A stretch of DNA of 64,000 nt from Augochlora pura (lineage: Eukaryota > Arthropoda > Insecta > Hymenoptera > Halictidae): contig NC_135777.1 in NCBI RefSeq assembly GCF_028453695.1, positions 4,857,286-4,921,285 of the forward strand. The letters are read 5' to 3'. Positions 48,041-58,829 of the stretch are shown piece by piece (position 1 is the first letter of the stretch; the number at the start of each line of letters is the position of its first letter). Below the pieces are notes generated by a model. That model was given only the letters and a program-made list of their open reading frames with translations, was not told where the DNA came from and did not search any database. The translations under genes and the position numbers were made by a program.

Positions 48041-49829
48041 TCTCGCTCTCCCTGTTCGCGAGGAGAACGATCTCTCCGCCGCGGCTCTCTGCGAGAACTT
48101 CGGGCTTTTTCTATCGTTCCTACGGTTCCCACGGTTTACGTTTGACCGTCCAGCCGTTCGAGGATCCCGGATCATCAAAGACACGCTGAAGTTTGCGGAA
48201 TGATTACAGAGGACGTCTTCCGAGAACTGTAACCTCGTTTCCCTGCTTCGCTAAAGACGCCTCCCCTTCCGCGGAGACTTCGGGAAACACTGGTTCTTTC
48301 GTCGACCGGTGGAGAGGCACGAACGGGAACGCAAGAATTCTGCTCGCGGTAATGAACCTAATTAGATTATTGTCCCCGCTTGGACAGGAGTAAATTACTC
48401 GGTCCTTTGACAATGCCGGGGCGTGGTGTTGCGAACCTTGTATCGCTAATTTTCCCGGCATAATTTCAAGCCGGGACGGCGGAGAAGAGCGTCGCTCGCT
48501 CCGACGCGGAACTGCTCGAACGCCGCGGACAACCGTCGCAGAAATTCCGACGGATACGGTATAGACATTATTTTCTTCGGTTTTGAAAACGGTTCGGTTC
48601 AGAGGGAGAACATTTTCCGACGGCGCGGGCTCGCAAAGTTCGTGAGACGCGGCCGAGAGAAACGGTATTTTCTGTTCGGACGCGAAAGTAGCAGCAGTAA
48701 TTTCAGGTGTAACGGAACTACGGTGGAAAACTCGAGGTCTGGTCAGACACGATAAAGACTTTAGAAGAGGGAATTCGATTCTGATTGTTTCCGTGCCGCG
48801 GCAATTTCGCCGGACGCGAAAAGGGCAATATTTGCCGACTCCGAGGCCACTCGTTTTCGCAAGCATCGAGTCACGCCCTGTCGACGGCGAGCATTTTAAG
48901 TATTGTTTAATGTCAACCGAGCGTTGGGGAAACAAGAGAAACACAATTGGCGGAGAGGAGATTCGAGGGGGGTTCGGGGTTGGTGAGGGTTGGAAAGGTA
49001 ACGGGTATTCGCGTAGGACACGGCTGCCGAGCGGCCGAGCAACGAGAGAGGAAAGTTGAAAGGAGCCATTGGGTAAGCGGTTATTAGGGAAGCAGGTCTT
49101 TCCTGTCGGATGGCTTCAGGAAGACCGGTAATTAAGTGAGCTTTCGCGGCCTTTATACACCGGCAGACCTTCCGAGTCATCAGAATCTCTTTAATTAGGT
49201 CAAAAGTTTTGATTCCATTGTCTGCGTCAAGGGGACCGGTAATGTCAACAATCCTCTTGCCTTTGCGTTAACGAATACGTGGGTTCGCGGCGCGGCGCGA
49301 TACCGTTGCCGCTGTTGCGAGTTGTTAATGAAATGCTTAGCGGGTCGCTTCTAGTTTCTGTGTACACTTATTTGTACATAATAACGCCCCGGAGCTTCAA
49401 TTTGGCCGGCACGGAACGGTAACTCTTGTACGATCGTTTAGGAAAGTTCCTACGTCCGACTACTCGCTGACCGCCACCGCTCAACTACGTGTCTCTGAAC
49501 TCTACGCTCTCGCTTACACCGGGCTCCTCCGTGCCTTTCCTAATCGTTTCGGGAGTATGATTGATTAAAGTACTGTTAAATTATGTGGATCTTTCGGATA
49601 ATAACTTGGCGGATCTTTGGGAATAATAGCAACGTTTTATTACTAGCTACACGTACTCACGTTCTTACTCACACGCTAGCGTCAATCACGCTGCTTCATA
49701 CTTTCGTCATCCCATTCAGCTCTCGGCTCTCTTTTGTTTTAGAATGCGTGCGCACTCTCACACATTACATACAGTCAACATGTATTAGACATAGCGGAGA
49801 TTCAGACCATACATTCGAACAAGTACGAA

Positions 49830-50064
49830 TGTAATTTACAATCTTAATAAATTCTCGATTCGCAGGGGCATTCGAAAAATTAAAAAGCCATAATCATTTA
49901 CAATCTGTCCTGATGTCATTAATTTATCAATTATTGTAGCATTGTAATAGTAAGTAGTAAAAAAAGAATAAAAAAGGAGTAATCAGTGGACACACTTTGT
50001 ATTGCTTTAATCGCACAATTATTTTCATTAAAGTTATATTTATTATATATATGAAAATATTTAA
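49830..50064. other. AT-rich island, unidentified
   Basis: AT-rich sequence leading into the minisatellite. I see no terminal repeats, coding motif or tail that would identify a transposon. Confidence 0.4.
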
Positions 50065-50275
50065 ATTAAAGTATAAATCTGTATTGCAAAATATAAATTT
50101 GTGTCGTAAAATATAAATTCTTCTTACAAAATATAAATTCTTCTTACAAAGTATAAATTCTTATTGCAAAGTATAAATTCTTGTCATAAAATATAAATTC
50201 TTGTTACTTGCAAAATACAAATTCTCGTTGCTTGCAAAATACAAATTCTCGTTGCTTGAAAATTATAAATGTTTG
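50065..50275. repeat. AT-rich minisatellite, ~20-24 bp unit
   Basis: About nine head-to-tail units built on AAATATAAATTCTT followed by a variable CTTAC, ATTGC or GTCAT segment. The last units are longer and carry TTGCTTGCAAAATAC. Unit length shifts from about 20 to 24 bases along the array, so it expanded in at least two steps. Confidence 0.85.
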
Positions 50276-50379
50276 AAAGAAATGTAGAATTCTGAATACA
50301 TACGAAAAATTCAGTGATATAATTTTGAATATATTGAAATTGCTAAAAAAGGGGACAGAGAGACAAGCAGAGCAGTGAA

Positions 50380-50551
50380 ACACACGACAAGCAAATTGTA
50401 TTAAATCGTTTGCAAGTTGAACGAACTTTGAAGTCGATTATCACGAAAACGGAGCACCGGATGAAAAAAATGTTATACCAAAATATTTTCTTCTTTTCTT
50501 TTAAATAGAATCAACCCCTGTCCAGTTGTGCTACGATTTCCAGAACACCCC
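50380..50551. mobile_element. Probable transposon end (unclassified)
   Basis: The segment TCGATTATCACGAAAACGGAG, an AT/TTC-rich stretch and ATTTCCAGAACACCCCGT has the layout of a class of insect transposon ends that terminate in ACACCCTGT. This is recognition by pattern only. The opposite end is not visible. Confidence 0.3.
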
Positions 50552-50559
50552 GTCTAAAA

Positions 50560-51357
50560 TGGAAATATCATAGAAACTACGTTGGTTCGCGTCGCTCGAA
50601 ACGTCGAGCATCGAAGTAAAGTATCATCGGTTCCCCTTAAAAAACAGTTCTGACCTCTACAGCGCGGAATCCGAGGTTCCGGGACCGGTGGAACGTTACA
50701 GGAAATAATTACCGTGGAAGGTCTTTCAATTACATTAGTTTTGCGGCAGCTGGGTTCTCGGACGCGGCGCGCCGCGCGCGTTCGTTTCTTTTGCCCAACG
50801 AACCTTAAAGGAGTGGTATCGTCGTTCGTTCCCGCAAGTGCGCAGCGGAAGAACAAACATTTTGCTTCCCCGGGCCCTCTTCCTTTTTCTCTCCGCTCCT
50901 CCTTCTCCTTTTCCTTGCGATGATAAAGAGAATACCGTCCACTCCTTTAGCACGTGTCGCGGAAAATCCCGAGTTAATGGATTTCTATGTTCTTCCAGAG
51001 AAGTTTCCCGTGGCACGGGGTTCTTCTCGAACGCCGGCCAGCGCCGACGCTCGCCCGCAGATGGATACCTTTCCCGTACCTGATCGGTCACCGATCCGTG
51101 TACGAGCCTGAATTGTTCTCAACTGTCCTTCCGACATCCTCGCGTCTCAGGCAGCAGGATCCGCTTTTGCCGATCAGCCCCTCTATACCTCCTCCTCTTC
51201 CGTCGCTCGCGAGCTCCTTTTCCATCTCGGATCGGTTCTTTCCTCTCGCGAGATTTCCGTGGCCTTTGAACCCGTCTCGAGCTCGTAATTACGCACAGCA
51301 GTCTCCATTCCTGGCATTCGAAGACCCATCGAGCAATTTCCACCACGGAGCACCCCT

Positions 51358-51404
<47 letters not shown>

Positions 51405-51735
51405 TTCTTGTTCATTCTCTCGCTCTCGGTAGTTCCGACTTTTGCGATTGTTCATTCCTCGTTTTTGATTTCGTTAATTACTTCCAGGTGATTGTAGGTC
51501 GCTCAAGCTCCGACTGGCCCAGAAACGAACACTCCGTCCGCCAAAGGGAATTCCCAGATGGATGGAGAAATTCACCGATCCGAAAGTTCCCCGCGTTGTT
51601 CTGGGCACCATTAACGTCCTTCCGATTTCAATTTCGGGGACAATGCGCGCCGTCTGACCGTATACACAGAGTCGCTCCTTCGCAGTGTGGTATCGGGCAT
51701 ATTTCGACACCCGATAGATAATTTTAAGAGTAGGT
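50560..51735. other. Gene-free CpG-rich background
   Basis: No gene is recognised. The 244-codon frame at 50987-51721 runs through the CT microsatellite and is compositionally driven (Ser, Leu, Pro). Confidence 0.55.
51358..51410. repeat. CT microsatellite
   Basis: Long (CT)n tract with occasional TTT interruptions. Confidence 0.9.
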
Positions 51736-52060
51736 TTAACACGTTGAATGCCACAGGGGTCACCGGTGACCGGCACTGAACTTGCAAGTGACGCCATTGG
51801 GGCCACCGGTGACCGGCGCGCTCAGATCGATGAAAATATATATAATTTAAACAAATGACAATACTTATAATTTTTTTATTATTATCATCGTTGATGTAGT
51901 CGTGTGAGGAAATGATTGCCTTATAAAATATCTGAAAATAGTTTTATTTATACATGAAATATAGTTTTATTATGTGACATTATATGTATCGCATAATAGA
52001 AAATTCATCGTGGCGCCACGGACAATTCCTGTAAAATGGGCGTGGCATTCAACGTGTTAA
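51736..52060. mobile_element. TTAA-flanked MITE, family a (copy 2)
   Basis: A 325-bp element. Both ends read TTAACACGTTGAATGCCAC, perfect for 19 bases, and this differs at two positions from the copy at 8138. Inside the left end GGGGTCACCGGTGACCGGC and GGGGCCACCGGTGACCGGC occur as direct repeats at 51756 and 51799. The first contains the perfect palindrome GGTCACCGGTGACC. The interior is AT-rich, non-coding and not alignable to copy 1, so the two share only their ends and general architecture. Confidence 0.88.
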
Positions 52061-52298
52061 GGACATTATTGTAGTGAAGTTGCATAGCCCTAAAAATGAA
52101 AGCGGCGTTGACCTGCCTCGAGATGCGAGTACCGATGGTCCCTCGGCCCATCAGCGTCGCGAATGCCCACATCTGAGGTTTGTGAAAGGAAATCACATTA
52201 CGGATTTTTGGGAAAGGGAGGCAGGTACGCATAAAAAGCCTAGTCGGTGTTGGAACGGGAGATTCTTGTTTCAAAAATCGTTGCGAAAGGGTCGCAGA

Positions 52299-52466
52299 TT
52301 AACCCTTTCGCTCCGAACGACGGATATATCCGACATCCACGTGGATACTCGGGGAGCCGAACGACGGATATATCCGACATCCACATAGAAACTCGCAGAG
52401 CCGCACGACGAATATATCCGTCGAGTGGATGCCGCGTATATGCGGCGCTCGGCGCAAAAGGGTTAA
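52299..52466. mobile_element. TTAA-flanked element with internal 44-bp repeats (family f)
   Basis: A 168-bp element with TTAA at 52299-52302 and 52463-52466 and ends TTAACCCTTTCGCTCCGA and the complement of TTAACCCTTTTGCGCCGA. The interior is a tandem array of period 44: units start at 52313, 52357 and 52401. The first 28 bases of units 1 and 2 are identical, and each holds ACGACGGATATATCCGACAT with its GGATATATCC palindrome. Near the right end GCCGC and GCGGC flank a 6-base loop. It is unusually GC-rich for this window's elements and has no coding capacity. Confidence 0.82.
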
Positions 52467-53751
52467 AGACGTAAGTGCGAACATCGAAGACTGCCGACGC
52501 GCATCATGCGCGGCGCGTTGCCTCGTTCAGCGGCGCAGCTCCCGCGGAACGGACTGCCGCAGCGGAAGGGTTAAGTTGTGTAAAGTAGAGAGTCATAGTA
52601 ATGTACGCGTGGTAATAAGACGTATGAAGTTGAAAGTTGTATTACATATCAGCCTAAAATATGGTTCGTCGCCCGACTCCCCCCGGCTTACCATTTCACT
52701 GTTTACTCGGAACGGATCCGTGTAATTGCCCGACGGTGGAGTTGAGCCTTGCTCTCTCGGTGAACGAATCGTCGCTGGCCCCTCTCCAGGGAGGGAGGGA
52801 GGGGGGGCAGGGTGGAGTACGGTTTTTAAGTGGACGAACCGAACCGTGACACGGCCGCGACACGATCGACGGTCTAAGGCCCGATGCGATTCGACGGATT
52901 CCGGGGCGAGAGTCGACTCTTAAGTAGAACGAGTCGAGCATGTGTCGGACACGAAAGTATTCCGCTACTATCGGCGCTCGATGGGAGGCGAAACTTGTTC
53001 GATCGCGGCATTCTTCAGTCTCTCGTGGAGCACGCGGAGCCACTCCGCTCGTCATTGACATTTACAAAAGATTCTTTGTCGGATGCTTGACTCGCCGAGG
53101 GGAAAAATTCGAGACGCCGTCGCTAAACCTTATTGGTCGATTCTATTTCTAAGCATTCTTATCCGAAAGTTTATGCATTCTTGCAGGGCCGCGCGCGCGC
53201 GCGGTACGCAACATATTGAAATTCTCGGGAAATTTTTGCCCGCGCAAAAGACGGCGACGCTCGTTTTGCGGCACAAAGGTCAGCGTGTTCATAGAAAATG
53301 TTCGCCGCATGCTCGCCGAGCTCGCCCTTTGAATAGCCACGGATTATTGCGTCCCTCCTATGGCCGGTTAACTGGATTTTTACGCGAGGATAAAACCGCC
53401 CGCGATTCCAACCAGCTTCGAGCACCGATGAGAACCGTCCGCTAAACCGTCCGTCGTAGTTTTTCGCGATTGATTCGCAAAGATGGCTCCAACGCGAAGT
53501 TTTGCGAAAGCCTCTCGCAGAGCCGAGGCTGGTAAATTTTCAAGTCCCGCGGGGTCGAGAAGGCCGCCCACTTCGCCGGCATTCCTGGAAAGCTTTCCCG
53601 TTGAATGACTGGCCCGTCGAGGGGAAAGTTGGCGATTCCACGTCGAGTCATAAGCGGAAATCACGGCGGAGGCGGGCCAAAACGAGCCCCTTTTACAATT
53701 CCTCTCGGGGTCACAGGTTCCTGATTAATCGAACCGTGGAATAGAACACTC

Positions 53752-53837
53752 TAGAGAGAGAGAGAGAGAGAGAGAGTGTGTGTGTACGTGTCTCTCTCTG
53801 TGTGTAAGAGAGAGAATCGAGAGAGAGAGAGAGAGAA
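53752..53837. repeat. Compound GA/GT/CT microsatellite
   Basis: (GA)n, then a short GT run, a CT run, another GT run and again (GA)n, a locally self-complementary arrangement. Confidence 0.9.
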
Positions 53838-53999
53838 TTGAGCGCCGGAGCTGTTTCGCGCGAGGCAGCGCAGAACCAGTTTCGCGAGCACGAACCTCAT
53901 CGCGGCAGGATTCGACAGGACGCGCTTCATTTTTCACGGCATCGGTACAGCTGTCCTCATTTTCGTGTTAAGCGATCCAGAATGTAGACACCGTCGCGA

Positions 54000-54018
54000 C
54001 GGCTGCTGCTGCTGCTGC
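54000..54018. repeat. (CTG)n tract
   Basis: About five GCT/CTG triplets. Confidence 0.85.
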
Positions 54019-54257
54019 GAGAACCGGGAATTAAAGCGTAAGAAATCGCGAGCGGAGCACGGCTCGGCAGAATGCCCCTTTCTTCCGTGGCAGCTCTGCT
54101 AGAAGAATTCTGGTCGATTCGCGTTTTCCAAGGCACAGCCAGCCGGAAGACGCCGGAGTGGGAGGTCTGTTCACCCGGCTAGTGGTAATGAATTTCATGA
54201 GGAGCGCGTCCCGCGAGTCACGTTCGCCGCGAGCTGCTCTCAAAACCCGCGTAGGGT

Positions 54258-54292
<35 letters not shown>

Positions 54293-54308
54293 GGGGGAGA
54301 AAGAGAGC
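54258..54308. repeat. GA microsatellite
   Basis: (GA)n with AAAG and GGGG interruptions. Confidence 0.9.
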
Positions 54309-54484
54309 TCGCAGCCGCCTCCGTGATTGGGATTTGTGCGATCGGAATTCTAGCCGGGATTTAATTTCTTCGCCGAGTCAACATTCCTTCCTCGCGACGT
54401 TACTTACGCCTTCGATTCTTCTTCCCTCGTTCTGAGTCTTTGGACCACCGCAGACTCAGAATCGTGCGGCTCCTTCTCCCTATC

Positions 54485-54505
54485 CCTCTCTCTCTCTCTC
54501 TCTCC
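54485..54505. repeat. CT microsatellite
   Basis: Perfect (CT)n, about 180 bases downstream of a complementary GA tract. Confidence 0.9.
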
Positions 54506-54783
54506 CACGGTCTCTCGAATTGCACCAGGCTCCACCAATTTATGGGATTCACCGGAATACTTTTGGGAGATCGGTTCGACGATTCGGGAACGGCGCCGTT
54601 GTAATTGGATTGCCGATCTACTTCGGTTCGTGAAACACACCGCCGACGGCGTCCGCGAGCATAATCACCGTCCTTAAAAAATCTTTCGAACGTTGGTCGC
54701 TCGTCGAACCTACAGAATTGGTTCGCTTTACCGAGGATCGTATTCAAATAATAATCGTTGAATATACTGTAGTAACAATATAA

Positions 54784-55051
54784 TGTTGCGCGTTCTCGAC
54801 GTCCGTCGCGGCATCTCGTATAATCTTTATTTATTTGCAGTTAACAACAACTATTAACACTGATAACAATATATCTGAATCTATTATTATTTATAAACGT
54901 CCTCTCGCTTCGATAGCTCGAGAGAGTCTCTCGACTGACTGTCGATTCAACGATTCCGTGACAACCCCGAACTTCTTCTATTTCCTTACGGGTTGTTCAC
55001 TATGAAGTATTTCTTCATTACGGCGACTCCACATGATCAACCGCCGTAACA
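54784..55051 (-). repeat. Probable solo LTR (268 bp)
   Basis: Read on the minus strand it begins TGTTACGGCGGTTGATC and ends GAACGCGCAACA, so it has TGTT...AACA ends. AATAAATAAAG lies about 70 bases before the end, as a polyadenylation signal in the R region would. Flanking bases are AT-rich (ATAA on one side, ATAT on the other), close to but not an exact 4-bp duplication. No gag or pol sequence adjoins it. A Gypsy-type solo LTR is the best reading, but a second copy would be needed to prove the ends. Confidence 0.45.
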
Positions 55052-55166
55052 ATATTATTATTATCATACTACAGATTTTCATCTAATAGAAATTTAATTA
55101 TATTGCACGATAGTTGCGCGGTTTAACATTTCGTTAATCTACTACCACGACAACTTATAATCATTA

Positions 55167-55207
55167 GGGTGTCCCATAAGTTTCTTCGCTTTTTTTCTAG
55201 GGCAACC
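55167..55207. mobile_element. 41-bp mariner relic (ends only)
   Basis: TA, then GGGTGTCCCATAAGTTTCTT, a T-rich dozen bases, then AGGGCAACC and TA. The two ends are those of the mariner MITE at 31165, but almost all internal sequence is gone, leaving little more than the two terminal repeats. It lies 115 bases from the probable solo LTR. Confidence 0.75.
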
Positions 55208-55209
55208 TA

Positions 55210-58200
55210 ATAATTCCTCGCCGAGCGTGAAATCGAACGACGCGACGCTCGCGCGACCCCACCGCCGACCAATTGATAACTCCGGTTGCATCGTTGCCCC
55301 GCGGGGTTGGAGCTTGAAAAACGATCACGGAGATTGCTGTAAACTCCGCGGCCTGTTTGGCGACACGTGAACCGAATAATTAAATACTCGGAAGCGATTC
55401 GCGCGATCCATTGTCTGCGTCCGCTCTGGCGGCTCGACGCGATCCTCTCGAGCGGCGGATGCTCGCCGGGAACGCAAATACCAGGCGCCCCTCCCCCGCC
55501 CGGCGGCAGGCAGCCGGGGTTCGCCATCGAAATGTCAATAGCTCTCGCGCGAGATTAAATGTCACGGTGACGCACCGAGTAATCGAGAGAATGGCGTCTT
55601 ACCGGCGCGAATCGAACCAGCCCCGAGACTCCCGCGTGTTCCTAAGAACATCCCGCCGCCATCTCGCACCCTCTTGCGAGGGCGGGCGAGCCGCTCCGCG
55701 CCGCTTGCGGCCTGACTTATTGCTTCCTGCGCGGCGGCGTTCGCCGACAAATAAAATGCCGCTGATAGGATCGAAGAGTTTTGCGAATTGAGGCGTCGCC
55801 GTCGGCCCCGAATTAGATAGCCCTTCGCGCCCCGGCCCGCCAATCCCTTCTTCCCCCTCCCCGTTGACAACCCCGGCGCCCTCGCTGTTTATTAGCGGAG
55901 ATAGGGGGTTTCGTCTGATTAATGGCGCGGCGAACCGTTGAAATTTTCATTGGCTTGAATAAGTTAGACGACTTGGATAACTGCGAAGCAGCCCGGTCTC
56001 CCACGCAGCCGCTACAATGCATGTTACATCTTGCCGCGTTCCGTCCGACTAATGCCCGACGAGCGCTACTTCCTGCGAAGCTCCAAGTACCTTTTTATAT
56101 TTACGTCCGTCTAATGGAAGATTAAAGCGGACCAGTTTCTTCCTAAGCCGGAAATCTCGTTTATGGAACTGTTCCGTCCGACTAACGAACGACCACTCCC
56201 GCTGAACTTGTTCGAGTCTCGCATCCGGCGCGACGAACACGGAACTACAAGGTTGTCCGTCCTGCCAAGTCGACCATCTTCGAAAGTTTCTCCGTCCGGC
56301 GCAATTTCTTCGTCGCCCGCGAGTCTTGTCCGATCGATGCGATCCACCGATATCGACCCGAATAGAACGGTATTCTATAGTCTCTGCACGCCATAAATCC
56401 CACGATTTCTACGGCGTCGACGGAGCGCCGATACGGTGCCGAACTCGATCGTCGGCTCCCTCGGTTCTCGTTTGACCCGTTTCGTTGTGTAACGCCGATA
56501 CGATTATCGAGCACCGTGGCTGTTGTCCAACCCGCGGCGAGCCTCGCCACCGCGAGGAACTGGCGCCGTCGAATAGACGCGAGATGGCTGGGAGCCATCA
56601 TTCCGTGAAATCTCGTCTCACCGGGGCGACGCTTTATTCCATTTAACCGACTACTCGAGTTTCATTGGCTATTTACCGTGTTCGCGCGCGGCAGCTGGAA
56701 CTGTACCGCAGCCAGGGGACCGGCCGGGCTTAGGGGACTACATCCCGGCGACGACTCGCTCCTTCGGCCACGGTGAACTTAATTTAGAAGATTCCTCGCG
56801 CGCGGCCGCCGAAAGTTGGCCGCGCGATCTTAAGATTGTCGCGCATCAGAGTTAATGGAAGCGGCCCGCCGTTCTGCCGAGAAAATTCCAAGTTTGACGT
56901 AAGATCCGTCGCATCGCCCTAAGCATCTTATGAAATAAGTAATGGACATACATCGCATCACGGTGGCCCAGTTTTCGGGTCCCCGTTAAGGGAATAGTGT
57001 CAATCTCTGGATAGAAATGGCCACACTGTTCGAGATGAGTCGGCGCCGGGCCACAATATCGTTAATGGCCCCGTTTTATAATTCATCGTTCCCCATCCGC
57101 CATGCAAAGGATTAAATCCGTCAGCGATACGGGCACACAGCCTCCCGGATAAACAGAACTCGGTCGAAGGCTGCCCGCGTTGTTTCGACGCGTGTGCGCG
57201 GGCGTAAAGTTCGTTAAACGAGGACCCATTAATCCCTCGCGCGTAATAGCCGGTCTTTCTTATCCGCGGCGGTAAATTTCGAATTGAATTAATTACGTTC
57301 TTTCCATTTACATATCTTCGGCGTCGATCTCGGGGAGCGCGTGCAACGCCGAAATGATTCGTTGCCGTGACGTCGAGCGCGCGCTGGTAATTCCGGCAAT
57401 TATCGGCCGGTGTACATAATTAAGAAATTAATCGGTCCGACGGGGCGCGACGCGGTCCAAAAATAAAAAAAAAATGACCCGTCGCGAAATAAAACACGCC
57501 GCGCCGCTCGATTGTAATTAACAGGGGGCCGGCGGCGGTCGAAGACCCTTCCAGTCGGTTTTCGGTTTTCAAACAGCCGCGGACGCGCGGATGCGGCCAG
57601 CCCCCGGTTAATAGCTTTCACTCGACCCGTCCGGCCGGTCACGGGTGTCCGCGTAATCGCGCGTCGCCGCACAAAGCGTCCGCCTAGGTCGCTTCTTTCC
57701 GCCGATAGAATTCAACGCGCGGCGCGGACGCCTCTGTCGCACACGCTCTCGAATATGTGCGGCGACTCAACCCCTTCCGCCGGACACCGTGATAATCATT
57801 GGTATTCATTTTCCCTCGCCGTATCGTCCCGAGGATTTTCTCTCGCAGCCAGCACAATGGGGGCCGCCGGTTCGTGCCGCAACGCTGTGATTCAACCACC
57901 TTCGTGTCCGGCAATTTGATACCAGTCACGTTCCGAATACATTTCGAAAGAATGTAAGGAGCCAAGAAATACTCGCCGGAGAGTCCAGGCCCCGGCATTC
58001 CTCCTCGCCCACGGCAAACTGCGCGAGCGGGGTTAATGGTCCATTGTACGATCCCTCGGCCTGATCGACAGTTAACGGGGAAACTTGCGGAAGAATTCCC
58101 GGCCGGAAGTAGTTTAAATACATTTCACCGCGATGGAACCGGTGTAAATCGGACGGACGAGTGGTACGGCCCGGCCGCCGTCGATCTTTGTCGTTCAAGC

Positions 58201-58219
58201 TGGGACAACCCTGTTTCGC
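55210..58219. other. Gene-free CpG-rich background
   Basis: Neither gene nor transposon is recognised. Open frames are at most about 125 codons and lack motifs. Confidence 0.55.
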
Positions 58220-58470
58220 TTAACCCCTTGCCGTACCATTTTCTTTACAATTACTGTGATTAGAATTTTTTCGACCGCGCTAATTTTTTAGAAGAAAAAA
58301 GAATTTTATATTTATCGTGTGCTAGGATCTACTTGAACGTTTAAATATTCGTGACGAGAGAATAAAATTTGATTTCTACTCAAAGGAACGGTTAAACATT
58401 CGTACCTAACAGCTTATTGTTATAAATTTCCGTCACGAGTCTGGCTCGTTAGAGTATGGCAAGGGGTTAA
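58220..58470. mobile_element. TTAA-flanked MITE, family g
   Basis: A 251-bp element. The ends are TTAACCCCTTGCCGTAC and the complement of TTAACCCCTTGCCATAC, 16 of 17 bases identical. Inside the right end ACGAG and CTCGT form a hairpin around a 5-base loop. The interior is AT-rich and non-coding. It is the first of three TTAA elements within 730 bases. Confidence 0.87.
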
Positions 58471-58536
58471 TTTCAATACTTATGTAGAATAGCTCTGGAA
58501 TGAATTCTTTATTTTTCTTTCTTCTTATCTTCTTTA

Positions 58537-58777
58537 TTAACCCTTTGAATGGTGACTCTGAGGCACCGCTAAAATTTTCTATTACGTTATAAAATAATTT
58601 TTATTATAATAAAGTTTAGATTTTAAAAATTGTTGAATGGGAAATCTGTTGCTACGAGTCGCAAGAATAAATTCTGTTCGCATAAAAGTGCACTTTATTC
58701 CATGAAATAGAAATACTATAAACCAGGAAAATTATTTCACATTTACAATTAAAATGGCTTCGAGCGCAAAGAGTTAA
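58537..58777 (+). mobile_element. TTAA-flanked MITE, family e (copy 3)
   Basis: A 241-bp element. The left end is TTAACCCTTTGAATGGTGAC followed by TCTGAGGCACC, the family's hairpin region with a short deletion just inside the terminus. The right end is the complement of TTAACTCTTTGCGCTCGAAG. Same orientation as the copy at 36745. More diverged than that copy, so probably older. Confidence 0.85.
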
Positions 58778-58829
58778 TTCTTTATTATTCCGAAAATAAT
58801 TCTTTCACTTTTCAACAGGTATACTGGAT

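Larger units (their letters stand above)
44270..49830. other. Gene-free CpG-rich background
   Basis: No gene or transposon is recognised. The longest open frame (about 246 codons, minus strand, 48204-48944) has no domain. A strongly CG-rich low-complexity patch lies at 46.62-46.82 kb. Confidence 0.55.
52470..54780. other. Gene-free background with GA/CT microsatellites
   Basis: No gene is recognised. A TTAA preceded by GGAAGGG at 52568-52574 may be one more decayed element end, but I find no partner. Several purine/pyrimidine tracts are listed separately. Confidence 0.5.

Noticed and set aside
48204..48944. Open frame of 246 codons on the minus strand
   Set aside because: No family motif, no codon bias distinct from the background, overlapping antisense frames of similar length.
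50987..51721. Open frame of 244 codons with a long Ser-Leu run
   Set aside because: The run is the translation of a CT microsatellite.
52500..52575. TTAA element ending in GGAAGGGTTAA at 52574
   Set aside because: The candidate left end would be the right TTAA of family f, but the termini do not match each other.
55575..55650. Possible tRNA on the minus strand, from a GAATCGAACC block resembling a B box
   Set aside because: No matching A box at the right distance and no acceptor stem could be paired.
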